The position numbers and the translations under genes are program-made. A DNA stretch of 64,000 nt from Solirubrobacteraceae bacterium. GTDB lineage: Bacteria > Actinomycetota > Thermoleophilia > Solirubrobacterales > Solirubrobacteraceae. The notes under the pieces were generated by a model. That model did no database searches. It had not been told where the DNA came from and saw only the letters and a list, made by a program, of their open reading frames with translations. This document shows, in pieces, positions 36,597 through 44,836 of this stretch. The stretch is from assembly GCA_030447275.1 (NCBI GenBank), contig JAUJPF010000014.1, forward strand, positions 1 through 64,000. The letters are read 5' to 3'. Every line of letters starts with the position of its first letter. Positions within the stretch are counted from its first letter, which is position 1.

Positions 36597-38173
36597 AGGG
36601 TCCGTCGATCGACTGGGCCGGGCTGTCGCCGGTCCTCGCCGTCATGGGCGGCGCGATGATCGTGCTGCTCACCGGCCTCTTGCGCTCGCGGTTCGTGCGC
36701 GAGTCGCTCGTCCCGTTGCTGGCCATCGCGACGCTGGCGACGTTCGCCGGCCTGTCGATCTGGCAGTGGGACGAGGGCAAGGACATCGTGTCGGCCGCGC
36801 TGCGCGTCGACACCTTCGCGATGTACCTCAACTGCCTGTTCGCGGTGGCGGGGATCGCTGCGGTGCTGCTGTCGTGGCGCGCGCTCGCGCCACGCGAGTC
36901 CGCGCACGGCGAGTACTACTCGCTGCTGCTGTTCTCGATCGGCGGCATGGCGGTGCTCGTGGCCGCCCAGAACACGGTGACGCTGTTCCTCGGCTTCGAG
37001 CTCTTGTCGATCCCGCTCTACGTGCTGTGCGCGACCGAGATGCGCCGCGCCAGCTCGCTCGAGTCCGGGCTGAAGTACCTCGTCATCGGGTCGGTGGGAT
37101 CGGCGACGCTCGTGTACGGCCTGGCGCTGCTGTACGGCGCGACGGGCTCGACCGACTTCTCGGAGATGGCGGGCATCCTGGCCGCGCGCGGCGACCTCGC
37201 TCGGGACTCGCTGCTGCTCGGCGGCGTCGCGCTCGTGGTCGTCGGCCTCGCCTTCAAGGCGTCGGTGGCGCCGTTCCACCAGTGGACGCCGGACGTCTAC
37301 GAGGGCGCGCCGACACCCATCACGTCGTTCATGGCGGTGGCCACCAAGGCGGCGGCGTTCGGCGTGCTCCTGCGGATGATGGACGTCGCGCTGCTGCCGG
37401 TCGCCGAGGACTGGGGCGTGGTGCTCGCCGCACTTGCGGTCGTTTCGATCGTCGTCGGAAACGTCGGGGCGCTCGGTCAGTCGTCGCTGAAGCGCCTGCT
37501 CGCGTGGTCGAGCGTCGCGCAGGCCGGGTATCTGCTCGCGGGCGTCGTCGTGGCGACGCGGCTCGGCGTGCAGGCGACGGTCTTCTACCTCGCCGTCTAC
37601 ATGCTCATGACGCTCGCGGCGTTCGCGGTGGTGGTCGCGAGGGAGCGCGAGACCGACCTCGGCGACCACGTCGACAGCGTCAACGGGCTCGGCTGGACGC
37701 GGCCGTGGCTGGCCTGGCCGCTGACCATCGCGATGCTCTCGCTCGCCGGCCTGCCCGCCACCGGCGGCTTCATCGGCAAGATCTCGCTGCTCGAGGCGAC
37801 GGTCGACGGCGGGTGGACGTGGCTCGGCATCGCGATCGTGCTCGGCTCCGCCGCCTCGCTCGCGTACTACCTGCGCGTGATCGCCGCGATGTGGATGCGC
37901 CCGGCGCCGGCCGCCCGCGCGGTGCCGGCGCTCGCCGGCGGCTCGCAGGAGCTCGACCCGCCGGAGGCCCCGCGCGAGGGCGGCGCCACCGAAGGCGCGT
38001 TCGCCGCCGAGCACGACGGCCACGCCGACGGCGACGGTGACCGCCGCGGGCACTGGGAGGTCACGCTCGTCGCCGTCGTCGCCGCGATCGCCACGCTCGC
38101 CGCCGGGATCTACCCCGACCCGCTCTTCGACGTCGCCCGCGACGCGAGCGAGTCGTTCCGCGCGCTGCTCTGA
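36593..38173 (+). CDS. nuoN: NADH-quinone oxidoreductase subunit N
   Basis: This 526-residue antiporter-like subunit is the last gene of the operon. Core motifs are FLGFELLSIPLYVLCA, LAFKASVAPFHQWTPDVYEGAPTPITSF in two parts, and SLAGLPATGGFIGK. Between the last two helices lies an unusually long hydrophilic loop of about 55 residues, rich in Pro, Gly, Glu and His (GGSQELDPPEAPREGGA, AAEHDGHADGDGD). This is a lineage-specific insertion. A short gap separates it from a small acidic protein gene. Confidence 0.96.
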   Translation: MKGPSIDWAGLSPVLAVMGGAMIVLLTGLLRSRFVRESLVPLLAIATLATFAGLSIWQWDEGKDIVSAALRVDTFAMYLNCLFAVAGIAAVLLSWRALAPRESAHGEYYSLLLFSIGGMAVLVAAQNTVTLFLGFELLSIPLYVLCATEMRRASSLESGLKYLVIGSVGSATLVYGLALLYGATGSTDFSEMAGILAARGDLARDSLLLGGVALVVVGLAFKASVAPFHQWTPDVYEGAPTPITSFMAVATKAAAFGVLLRMMDVALLPVAEDWGVVLAALAVVSIVVGNVGALGQSSLKRLLAWSSVAQAGYLLAGVVVATRLGVQATVFYLAVYMLMTLAAFAVVVARERETDLGDHVDSVNGLGWTRPWLAWPLTIAMLSLAGLPATGGFIGKISLLEATVDGGWTWLGIAIVLGSAASLAYYLRVIAAMWMRPAPAARAVPALAGGSQELDPPEAPREGGATEGAFAAEHDGHADGDGDRRGHWEVTLVAVVAAIATLAAGIYPDPLFDVARDASESFRALL

Positions 38174-38189
38174 GGGGTAGGCGTCCGGT

Positions 38190-38396
38190 ATGGACGACGA
38201 GCGCGAGCCGGACCTCACCGACGACCCCCGCAAGCAGGAGACGGGTCAGGGCTATCAGGAGGAGCAGCCGGGCGGAGGCGGCCCGGGCGGTCCCGACGCC
38301 GGCACCGGCGGCACGGACGACGCGCCCGACACCAAGGGCGGACAGGACGATTCCCCCGGCGGCGCGACCGGGAACCCGAACGCCGCCGGTGGCTGA
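38190..38396 (+). CDS. Small disordered Gly/Asp-rich protein
   Basis: This 68-residue protein is almost entirely Gly, Asp, Pro, Glu and Thr (DDEREPDLTDDPRKQETG at the start, GGATGNPNAAGG at the end), with no hydrophobic core. A GAGGGGTAGG stretch provides a ribosome site for ATG 38190. I know of similar small proteins only as hypotheticals in Thermoleophilia-type genomes. It follows nuoN by 16 bp and could be co-transcribed with the operon. No function can be proposed. Confidence 0.7.
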   Translation: MDDEREPDLTDDPRKQETGQGYQEEQPGGGGPGGPDAGTGGTDDAPDTKGGQDDSPGGATGNPNAAGG

Positions 38397-38405
38397 GAGT
38401 CGCAC

Positions 38406-38421
38406 GACGGTTTCGACCGTC
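38406..38421 (+). terminator. UUCG hairpin after the nuo operon
   Basis: GACGGT-TTCG-ACCGTC is a perfect 6-bp stem closed by a very stable UUCG tetraloop, 10 bp after the stop of the small acidic gene. There is no T-run, so it may be a processing or stability element rather than an intrinsic terminator. Confidence 0.5.
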
Positions 38422-38544
38422 TGACGACACACCCCCGACGAAAGTCGGTGGCCCGGGCCTCGAGCGCCGCCTTACGGTGGGCTGGCCCGTCGCCGAGATC
38501 GAAAGCGCGCCGGGCTTCCCACGACACTCCTCGTCTCCGTCCAG

Positions 38545-38742
38545 GTGAAGGCGCGCGGCACGACGATCTCGACGCGGCGCGGCGCGGTCGCGAGCGACTG
38601 CACGTTCCGCTCGCGGGTCACGTTCAAGGTCCCGGCCCGCTTCGCGAAGGCGTCGAAGCTGAAGTTCACGCCGCGGTTCCTCGGCAACACGCGGCTGCTC
38701 GGGATCACCGGGAAGTCGAAGTTCGTGGCCGTCCGGCGCTAG
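38545..38742 (+). pseudogene. C-terminal fragment of a secreted-type protein, probably frameshifted
   Basis: An open frame of 65 residues reads TTISTRRGAVASDCTFRSRV and then TPRFLGNTRLLGITGKSKF. This resembles the tail of an Arg/Lys-rich secreted or surface protein rather than a full gene. Just upstream another frame reads GWPVAEIESAPGFP, which would join it as GFPTTLLVSVQV after a one-base change near 38520. No signal peptide or plausible start is seen, so it is likely a decayed gene 3' end. No function is assigned. Confidence 0.4.
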
Positions 38743-38754
38743 CGCCGGTGCATG

Positions 38755-38786
38755 CCCGGGCCGCGCATCGCTTCGCGCGGCCCGGG
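38755..38786. terminator. Perfect 12-bp inverted repeat, terminator-like
   Basis: CCCGGGCCGCGC, 8-nt loop ATCGCTTC, then GCGCGGCCCGGG form a perfect 12-bp GC stem 12 bp after the fragment's stop. It lies just before the next gene (ATG 38800), so it could also act as a leader structure. There is no T-tract on either side. Confidence 0.5.
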
Positions 38787-38799
38787 TAGCCACACGCAC

Positions 38800-39216
38800 A
38801 TGAAGCTGATCCCTCGCCGCAAGCAGCAGCCGACCACCTTCGAGCAGGTCACCTCGTACGTGAAGCTCGGCGCGAAGGGGCTCGCCGCCCAGCGCGTCGC
38901 CCGCCGCACGCTGAAGACCTACAAGTTCACCCGGCGCGCCGTGCCGCTCGCCGGCCTCGCCGCGATCGGCGCCGTCGTCGCCAAGCGCTTCGGCGGAGGC
39001 GGCGGCGAGACCGCGCCCTCCGGGCCGCCCGCGCCGAGCGCGACCCCGGTCGCGAGCCCGAGCCCGAGCGCCTCGGCCGACCCGCCGCCCTCCGCCGCGT
39101 CGGGCGCGAGCGACACGCCGCCCCCGGGCGACGCGAGCCGCACCGAGGAGTCGCTCGACATCGACGGCCCGAACCAGAGCACGCCGCCGCCGCCGGAGAG
39201 CACGCCCACGCAGTGA
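38800..39216 (+). CDS. Membrane-anchored protein with Pro/Ser-rich tail
   Basis: This 138-residue protein has a basic N-terminal part (KLIPRRKQQPTTFEQVTSYV), one hydrophobic segment (RAVPLAGLAAIGAVVAKRF, about residues 46-64), and a long Pro/Ala/Ser/Thr-rich low-complexity tail that probably extends across the wall. I recognise no family. ATG 38800 is used because the earlier in-frame ATG at 38752 lies within the inverted-repeat structure. Confidence 0.65.
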   Translation: MKLIPRRKQQPTTFEQVTSYVKLGAKGLAAQRVARRTLKTYKFTRRAVPLAGLAAIGAVVAKRFGGGGGETAPSGPPAPSATPVASPSPSASADPPPSAASGASDTPPPGDASRTEESLDIDGPNQSTPPPPESTPTQ

Positions 39217-39270
39217 GGCACCTCACACCCCGACCGGCACCCTCCGTCCGCCGGTCGGGGAAGATCCCCC

Positions 39271-40827
39271 GTGATGATGTGGTGCACGCCCAAGGACCCC
39301 GCGCGGCTCGCGCGGCGGATCCAGCGACGGCTCGTCGTCACCGGGTCGGTGATCAACGGGATCGCCGCGTTCGCGGTGGCGATCTACCTGCTCGTCATCT
39401 TCCCGCCCGAGGAGAACGGCTCGTGGATCACGAAGGAGACCGGGCTGCTCGCCACCGGGCTCTACGTCGCGCTCGCGTCGGCGATCGGCGGCCGGCGCTC
39501 GGCGCGGCTGTGGCGCCCGACGCGCGAGTGGCTCGCGAGCGGCGAGCCGCCGACCGCCAAGCAGCGCCGCGGCCTGCTGCGGCTGCCCAAGCGCCTCGCG
39601 CTGACGAGCTTCGTCCTGTGGGCGATCGCCGTGGTCCTGTTCGGCGCCGGGTCGATGGACGTCTCCGGCGAGTTCGGGCTCGAGGTCGCGGCCTCGACGG
39701 GGCTGGCCAGCCTGATGACGTCCGCCGCCGTGTTCCTGGTCGCCGAGCGGATCCTGCGTCCGGCGGTGGCGCTCGTGCTCGACCCGCAGGCGGCGCCGGA
39801 CACGCGCTCGCTCGGCATCGGCCCGCGGCTGCTGCTGACGTGGCTGCTGTGCTCGGGCGTCCCGTTGATCATGCTCGCGCTGATCCCGATCGGGCGCGAG
39901 GTCGACGAGCCCGACGACCTGATCCTCCCCACGCTGTTCGTCGCCGGGTGCGGGTTCGTCGTCGGCCTCGTCGCCACGAAGGTCGCGACGACCGCGGTGA
40001 CGCGGCCGGTGCGCTCGATGCGCCGCGCGGTCGACCGCGTGCGCGACGGCGACCTCGGCGTCTCGGTCACCGTCGACGACGGCAGCGAGCTGGGCCGGCT
40101 CCAGGCCGGGTTCAACGCGATGGTCGCGGGCCTGCGCGAGCGCGAGCACCTGCGCGACCTCTTCGGCCGCCAGGTCGGCCTCGACGTGGCGCGCAAGGCG
40201 CTCGAGCAGCAGCCGTCGCTCGGCGGCCAGACGCAGACGGTGAGCGCGCTGTTCGTCGACGTGATCGGCTCGACGTCGCTGGCCGAGAACGAGCCGGCCG
40301 AGCGCGTCGTCGCGCTGCTCAACCAGTTCTTCGCGATCGTCGTGTCGGTGGTCGACGCGCACGGCGGGATGGTCAACAAGTTCGAGGGCGATGCCGCGCT
40401 GTGCGTCTTCGGCGCGCCGATCGAGGCGCGCGACCACGCGGCCCGCGCGCTCGCCGCGGCGCGCGACCTGCACGTGCGCCTCGAGGAGGTCGAGGGCGGC
40501 CTCGACGCGGCCATCGGCGTGGCGTGCGGCGAGGCGGTCGCGGGCTACGTCGGGGCCGAGTCGCGCTTCGAGTACACGGTCATCGGCGACCCGGTCAACG
40601 AGGCCTCGCGGCTGACCGAGCTGGCCAAGTCGCGCCCCTGCCGCCTGCTGGCGAGCGCCGACGCGGTGAGCTGCGCGGGCGACCCCGAGGCCGCGCGGTG
40701 GGAGATCGACGGCGAGGTGACGCTGCGCGGCCGCCGATCGCCGACGCGGCTCGCGGTGCCGCGGGCCGAGGCGACGGCGCGGTCCGACGGCGCCGAGCGC
40801 GCGGGGTTGGCCGCACCCCGTGCGTGA
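39271..40827 (+). CDS. Membrane-bound class III adenylate cyclase with HAMP domain
   Basis: This 518-residue protein has an N-terminal region of about six transmembrane helices (20-245), a HAMP linker (RPVRSMRRAVDRVRDGDLGV, about 245-295) and a C-terminal class III cyclase domain. Catalytic residues are in place: metal-binding Asp330 (LFVDVIGST) and Asp374, base-recognising Lys370 (NKFEGD) and Asp440 (VIGDPVN), and transition-state Asn443 and Arg447. It should therefore make cAMP in response to a membrane or extracellular signal. The start is GTG 39271, with in-frame ATGs at 39274 and 39277. The 3' end overlaps a small frameshifted reading frame. Confidence 0.93.
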   Translation: MMMWCTPKDPARLARRIQRRLVVTGSVINGIAAFAVAIYLLVIFPPEENGSWITKETGLLATGLYVALASAIGGRRSARLWRPTREWLASGEPPTAKQRRGLLRLPKRLALTSFVLWAIAVVLFGAGSMDVSGEFGLEVAASTGLASLMTSAAVFLVAERILRPAVALVLDPQAAPDTRSLGIGPRLLLTWLLCSGVPLIMLALIPIGREVDEPDDLILPTLFVAGCGFVVGLVATKVATTAVTRPVRSMRRAVDRVRDGDLGVSVTVDDGSELGRLQAGFNAMVAGLREREHLRDLFGRQVGLDVARKALEQQPSLGGQTQTVSALFVDVIGSTSLAENEPAERVVALLNQFFAIVVSVVDAHGGMVNKFEGDAALCVFGAPIEARDHAARALAAARDLHVRLEEVEGGLDAAIGVACGEAVAGYVGAESRFEYTVIGDPVNEASRLTELAKSRPCRLLASADAVSCAGDPEAARWEIDGEVTLRGRRSPTRLAVPRAEATARSDGAERAGLAAPRA

Positions 40828-41087
40828 GACGACCCCGAGCGTCCACCTCCTCACCCGGCCGGCGGCGAGCCGAACGACGCCGAGCTGCTCGTCGAGTTCG
40901 CCGGCCGCGGGTGCTACCGCAGCTGGGCCAGCGTGATCGAGATGCGGACGGCGGCGGGCGCCGAGGAGGAGCTGCGGCTCGTGTCGGCGCCGTCGCCGAG
41001 CTGATGCAGGCCGAAGCGCCCGGCCTCCTCCAGGACTTCCGCCGCGAGGCCGGCGGCTCCTGGGTCGCCGAGCACCGGAAGGTCTGA
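40820..41087 (+). pseudogene. Small frameshifted gene upstream of signal peptidase
   Basis: Three frame segments follow one another: RETTPSVHLLTRPA from GTG 40820, then GGEPNDAELLVEFAGRGCYR with ASVIEMRTAAGAEEELRLVS, then AELMQAEAPGLLQDFRREAG ending at TGA 41087. That stop overlaps the signal peptidase ATG by one base, as in a coupled operon. I infer a decayed or mis-sequenced ~85-residue gene with two single-base shifts. I do not recognise its family. Confidence 0.45.
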
Positions 41088-41692
41088 TGTCGCGCGCGGC
41101 ACGGATCTGGTTCGCCGTCGCGATCGTGGCCGGCGTGATCGTGACGTTCGTGCTCGTCTTCGTCCGCACCGACATCGCGACGTTCAAGGCGCGGTCGGAG
41201 TCGATGGCGCCGACCTTCGACATCGGCGACCGGATCGCCGCGAACGAGGAGGCCTACGACGACGCGGACCCCGAGGTCGGCGACATCGTCGTCTTCCACC
41301 CGCCGGAGGGGGTCATGGGCGAGGGGTGCGGCGCCCCGGTCGACGTGGGCGCCCTGTGCCCGGAGCCCGCGGACGACCCGGCCGACGTCACGTTCGTGTT
41401 CCGCGTCGTGGCGGGGCCGGGCGACCGCCTGCGCGTGGGCGACGGCCGGGCGATCGTCGACGGCAAGCCGCTCGACGAGCCGTACGTCCGGCGGTGCGAC
41501 GACCCCGGCGGCGGGTCGTGCACGTTCCGCGGCGAGCTGACGATCCCGCCCGACCACTACTTCGTCATGGGCGACAACCGCGGCGCCGCCGACGACAGCC
41601 GCTTCTGGGGCCCCGTCCCCCGCGATCGCATCGTCGGACGCGTCGACGACTGCACGCTCTTCGGCCTGTGGTGCTCCGGGAAAAAGGGGTAG
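41087..41692 (+). CDS. Signal peptidase I family protein lacking the usual catalytic lysine
   Basis: This 201-residue protein has one N-terminal transmembrane helix (7-27) and the S26 signal peptidase boxes. Box B is SESMAPTFDIGDRI with catalytic Ser39. Box D is FRVVAGPGDRL. Box E is MGDNRGAADDSRFWGPVP. In type I bacterial enzymes the general base is the Lys directly before the box D Arg (KR), and here the residue is Phe105. It also lacks the His of the ER/SipW type at this position. It may be inactive or use another base. The Cys-rich insert around residues 81-91 is unusual too. Confidence 0.82.
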   Translation: MSRAARIWFAVAIVAGVIVTFVLVFVRTDIATFKARSESMAPTFDIGDRIAANEEAYDDADPEVGDIVVFHPPEGVMGEGCGAPVDVGALCPEPADDPADVTFVFRVVAGPGDRLRVGDGRAIVDGKPLDEPYVRRCDDPGGGSCTFRGELTIPPDHYFVMGDNRGAADDSRFWGPVPRDRIVGRVDDCTLFGLWCSGKKG

Positions 41693-41701
41693 CACTTGAC
41701 G

Positions 41702-41959
41702 ATGGCCTCCGACGACGTCGTCATCACGCCGTACCGCGACGGCCCGTTGCTGGTGCGGGGCCCGTTCAAGCTCGCCGACCAGGACGGCAACGTCATCGAG
41801 ATCGGGCGCAAGACCGTGGCACTGTGCCGCTGCGGCAAGTCGCGCACGCGCCCGTTCTGCGACGGCACCCACCAGCTCATCCGCTTCCGGGCGCCGAGCG
41901 GCCCGGAGGACGGCCGCCGCGCGGGCAGCGCCGACCGCGCCCGGTTCGCGCGGGACTAG
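41702..41959 (+). CDS. CDGSH iron-sulfur domain protein
   Basis: This 85-residue protein has one CDGSH-type [2Fe-2S] site CRCGKSRTRPFCDGTHQ (three Cys and one His ligand), as in mitoNEET relatives. Such proteins carry redox-labile clusters for electron or cluster transfer. ATG 41702 is chosen. A TTG two codons upstream is possible. It is convergent with an iron-containing redox enzyme across a terminator. I recall this gene pairing from actinobacterial genomes. Confidence 0.9.
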   Translation: MASDDVVITPYRDGPLLVRGPFKLADQDGNVIEIGRKTVALCRCGKSRTRPFCDGTHQLIRFRAPSGPEDGRRAGSADRARFARD

Positions 41960-42003
41960 CTTTCGCGCCGGCGGTCAAGGTGGTGGGTGGGCAGGACTGA
42001 TCG

Positions 42004-42027
42004 CCGCGATGTGTGATCGCGGTCTTT
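42004..42027 (+). terminator. Rho-independent terminator between convergent genes
   Basis: CCGCGAT-GTGTG-ATCGCGG followed by TCTTT forms a 7-bp stem with a short T-run. It lies 45 bp after the CDGSH gene and 14 bp before the stop of the convergent redox enzyme gene. Confidence 0.75.
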
Positions 42028-42040
42028 GCGGACCTATCAG

Positions 42041-43054
42041 CTAGGCGAGCGTCGCGTCGCCGAGCGGCGCGAGCAGCGAGGTCCGCCCGGCGTCCCACGC
42101 CGCGAGCAGCTCGCCGGCCCAGCGCGACTCGAGCGCGGCGAGCGTCCGCGCCCCCCACAGGACGTCGCCGGCCAGCTCGGGCTCGGCGCGGACGAGGCCT
42201 CCGGCGAGGTCGACCGCGGCGATCGCCTCGTGGACGGCGTCGGCCTCGACGTGCTCGTCGAAGAACGCCGTCGCGCGGGGGCCGAAGCCGTGGCGGCGCA
42301 GCGCGTCGCCGTAGCGGCGGTTCGGCTGCGACGACGTCATCTCGAACAGCGCGAGGTGGCCGACGATCGCGCCGCGCCAGCGCCGGTGCAGGCCGAGCCG
42401 CGACATGAGGTTCACCGTGGCCAGCGTCACCGCGGGGATCCGGTCGAGGTACGCGCCGTACGTCGCGTCGAGCCCCAGCTCCTCCATCGCCTGCGCGAAC
42501 AGCACCGCGTGGATGCGATCGGGGCGCCCGCCGCCGAACTCGTCGGTCTGGATCTCGACGAGCGCGGCCTTGGCCTGCCCGGTCAGCCGCGGGATCGCCC
42601 ACGCGTGCGGATCGGCCTCCTTGAGCTGGTACGCCGACCGGTGCACGACGAACTCCAGGATCTGCTCGAGCGTGCCGTGGCGCTCGAGATGGCGCGAGAG
42701 CGACGGCCCGTCGTCGGCCTCGGCGATCGCGCGCAGCGCCACGTCCATCTCCTCCGGCGCGACGTGCTCGCGCGCGGGCGGCCCGCTGAGGGCGACGAGC
42801 GAGCCGTCGAACGCCTCCTCCAGCTCGCGCCGCAGGCCGAGGACCGTCGGCTCCCACTCCCAGTCCTCGTCGACGCCGTCGAAGCCCCGGTAGTGCAACT
42901 CGTACAGCGCGTAGAGCGCGAGCTGGAGGTCCTCGTCGGCGAGCGCGTCGCCGGGCGCGGGCCGGGGGGCGGTCGCGAGCGGGCGCACGGGCCCGCTCAG
43001 CGCGTCGAGGACGGCTTCGGACAGCTCGCCTCGGGGTGTCGGGACGGGCGGCAC
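42041..43054 (-). CDS. Iron-containing redox enzyme, heme-oxygenase-like fold
   Basis: This 337-residue, mostly helical protein belongs to the heme-oxygenase-like diiron superfamily. Candidate iron ligands appear in two helices: EIQTDEFGGGRPDRIHAVLF (Glu, His) and FFDEHVEADAVHEAIAAVDL (Glu, His, Glu, His). Relatives are non-heme diiron oxidases or oxygenases such as UndA- and BesC-type enzymes, which cleave C-C or C-N bonds or make terminal alkenes. The convergent CDGSH protein could be its electron donor. The substrate is unknown. Confidence 0.85.
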   Translation of the reverse strand: MPPVPTPRGELSEAVLDALSGPVRPLATAPRPAPGDALADEDLQLALYALYELHYRGFDGVDEDWEWEPTVLGLRRELEEAFDGSLVALSGPPAREHVAPEEMDVALRAIAEADDGPSLSRHLERHGTLEQILEFVVHRSAYQLKEADPHAWAIPRLTGQAKAALVEIQTDEFGGGRPDRIHAVLFAQAMEELGLDATYGAYLDRIPAVTLATVNLMSRLGLHRRWRGAIVGHLALFEMTSSQPNRRYGDALRRHGFGPRATAFFDEHVEADAVHEAIAAVDLAGGLVRAEPELAGDVLWGARTLAALESRWAGELLAAWDAGRTSLLAPLGDATLA

Positions 43055-43067
43055 GCGGCCCTGGACC

Positions 43068-43805
43068 CTACCGGGGCGCCTTCTCGTAGACGGAGACGTG
43101 GCGCGCGCTCGCCGACCCGAACGGTCTGCCGGCCCAGTCCTCCCAGCGCTCGCGGACGCGCAGGCCGGCGGCGATCGCCATCAGGTCGAGCTCGCGGGGC
43201 GAGGCGTAGACGTCGACGACCGGCACGATCCGCGTGCCGCCGTCGCCGAGGTGCACGAGCGTGCGGTCGATGCGGTTGCTGGCCGCGTCGTAGCGCGACA
43301 GCTCGAGCTCGACGTGGTCGTCCTCGACGATCCGCGGGTTGATCGACCAGCCACCGCCGAGCTGGTCCGGGCGCAGGACGAAGGCCTCGACCACGAACGC
43401 GCCGCCGGGCTCGAGGTGCTGGGCCGCGTTGGCGAAGCAGGCGAGCTGGGCGTCGCGGTCGGCGAGCGCGAACACCGTGTTGAGCGCGAGCACGACGAGC
43501 GAGAACGAGCGCTCGAGGCGCACGACCGAGAAGTCGCCGATCGCCACCTCGATCCGGTCGCCCTGCGGCTTGGCGTGGAGCTGGTCGGCTATCGGCTGCG
43601 AGCCCTCGATCCCCGCGACCCCGAGGCCGCGCTCGATCAGTCCGAGCGCGAGGCGCCCGGTGCCGATGCCGAACTCGAGGACGGGTCCGTCGCCGGCCAG
43701 CGCGGCGAGCCGCTCGACCGCCGCCTCGGTCTCGGGCAACCGGCCGTACAGCTCGTCGTAGTCGCCGACGTGCTCGCCGTAGGCGGAGGGATCGTGCTCG
43801 GTCAT
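43068..43805 (-). CDS. Class I SAM-dependent methyltransferase
   Basis: This 245-residue protein has motif I VLEFGIGTGRLALGL at about residues 42-56 and the acidic motif II segment GVAGIEGSQPIADQL. Motif IV comes near LVVLALNTVFALAD. The C-terminal half forms a mixed beta-domain that probably shapes the substrate pocket. Small-molecule O- or N-methylation is likely. The ATG overlaps the stop of the decayed glycosyltransferase gene (ATGA), so the methyltransferase was once the second gene of that pair. Confidence 0.88.
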   Translation of the reverse strand: MTEHDPSAYGEHVGDYDELYGRLPETEAAVERLAALAGDGPVLEFGIGTGRLALGLIERGLGVAGIEGSQPIADQLHAKPQGDRIEVAIGDFSVVRLERSFSLVVLALNTVFALADRDAQLACFANAAQHLEPGGAFVVEAFVLRPDQLGGGWSINPRIVEDDHVELELSRYDAASNRIDRTLVHLGDGGTRIVPVVDVYASPRELDLMAIAAGLRVRERWEDWAGRPFGSASARHVSVYEKAPR

Positions 43806-44823
43806 CGCACCGCCGTCTGCTTCGGAGGGTCGAGACTCAGGGCCGGGGCCAGGCCCGCCAGCCGCTCGCGCAGCTCGCGCGGCGGGGTCGCCGCGCGGGC
43901 GATCCGCCCGTCGCGGTAGCGCGTGCCGCCGAACAGCAGCCGCTGCGCGACCGCCATCCACGCGGTGATCGCGCGCTCGGTCCCCCCCAGCGGCGCCATC
44001 AGCGACGCCGCCGCCGGGAAGACGCGCGTGCCGCCGGCCCGCCGCCGCCCGCGCTCGGCCAGCGCGACGCACGCCGCCGCCGCCGCGGCGACAGCCCAGG
44101 CCGGCGGGCCGCCAGCGCGGCGGCGATGGGCCGGCGCGACGGACAGGAACAGCGCGAACCGCAGCGGCAGCGTGAAGTCGTCGTAGGCCTGGCGCACCCG
44201 CTGGCCGACGAAGTGCGCGGTCGTCGGCGGTCGCCGCTCGACGAGGATGTCGAGCCGCGTCACCCACGGTTCCGCCGGCCGCCTCGACGCTGCGCATCAG
44301 CTCGAGGTTCTCGAACAGCACGTTGCCGTCGTAGCCCCCGATCGCGCGAAAGCACGAGGCCCGCACGCCGAGCGTGCCGGGTAGTCGCCGCTCGTCGCGC
44401 GGTTGAGCAGGATCCGGCCCGTGTCCCACAGCGCGTGCCACACCAGCGGCGCGAAGTAGTTCTGCGGGCGCACGAGGTGCGCCCCGGCGAGCGCGCCGGC
44501 CATCGCCTCGAGCTGCGCGCGCTCGTAGCGGACGTCGTCGTCGGCGATGACGACCGCCTCGTTCCTCGCGATCCGCAGCCCGGTCTCCACCCCGTCGACC
44601 TTGCCCATGACGTAGTCGAGCTCCGGGTCGGGCGGCAGGTGCGTCGCCACGTCCCCCACGCCTCGCGATGTGCGGCGTAGAGCGCCGGCGGCGACCCGTC
44701 GACGACGATGACCTCGTCGACCGCGCTCGCCACGGTGCGCAGGTACGCCGTGAGCTCGGGCTCCTCGTCGTCGTCGCTCCAGGCGAGCGGCAGGACGTAG
44801 CTGAGCTCCAGGCGCGGCGGCAA
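43802..44823 (-). pseudogene. Family 2 glycosyltransferase broken by three frameshifts
   Basis: Segments of a single GT-A type glycosyltransferase occur in successive frames. First comes LTAYLRTVASAVDEVIVVDG (nucleotide-binding strand). After a shift near 44655, DYVMGKVDGVETGLRIARNE and AVVIADDDVRY follow (the DXD motif). After a shift near 44387 comes TLGVRASCFRAIGGYDGNVL. After a third near 44268, TRLDILVERRPPTTAHFVGQ leads into a hydrophobic C-terminus ending at 43802. Each shift is a one-base change in or beside a run of G or C. Either the gene is dead or the sequence has indel errors. The apparent start is TTG 44823. Confidence 0.75.
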
Positions 44824-44836
44824 GGCGCGGCAGTCT

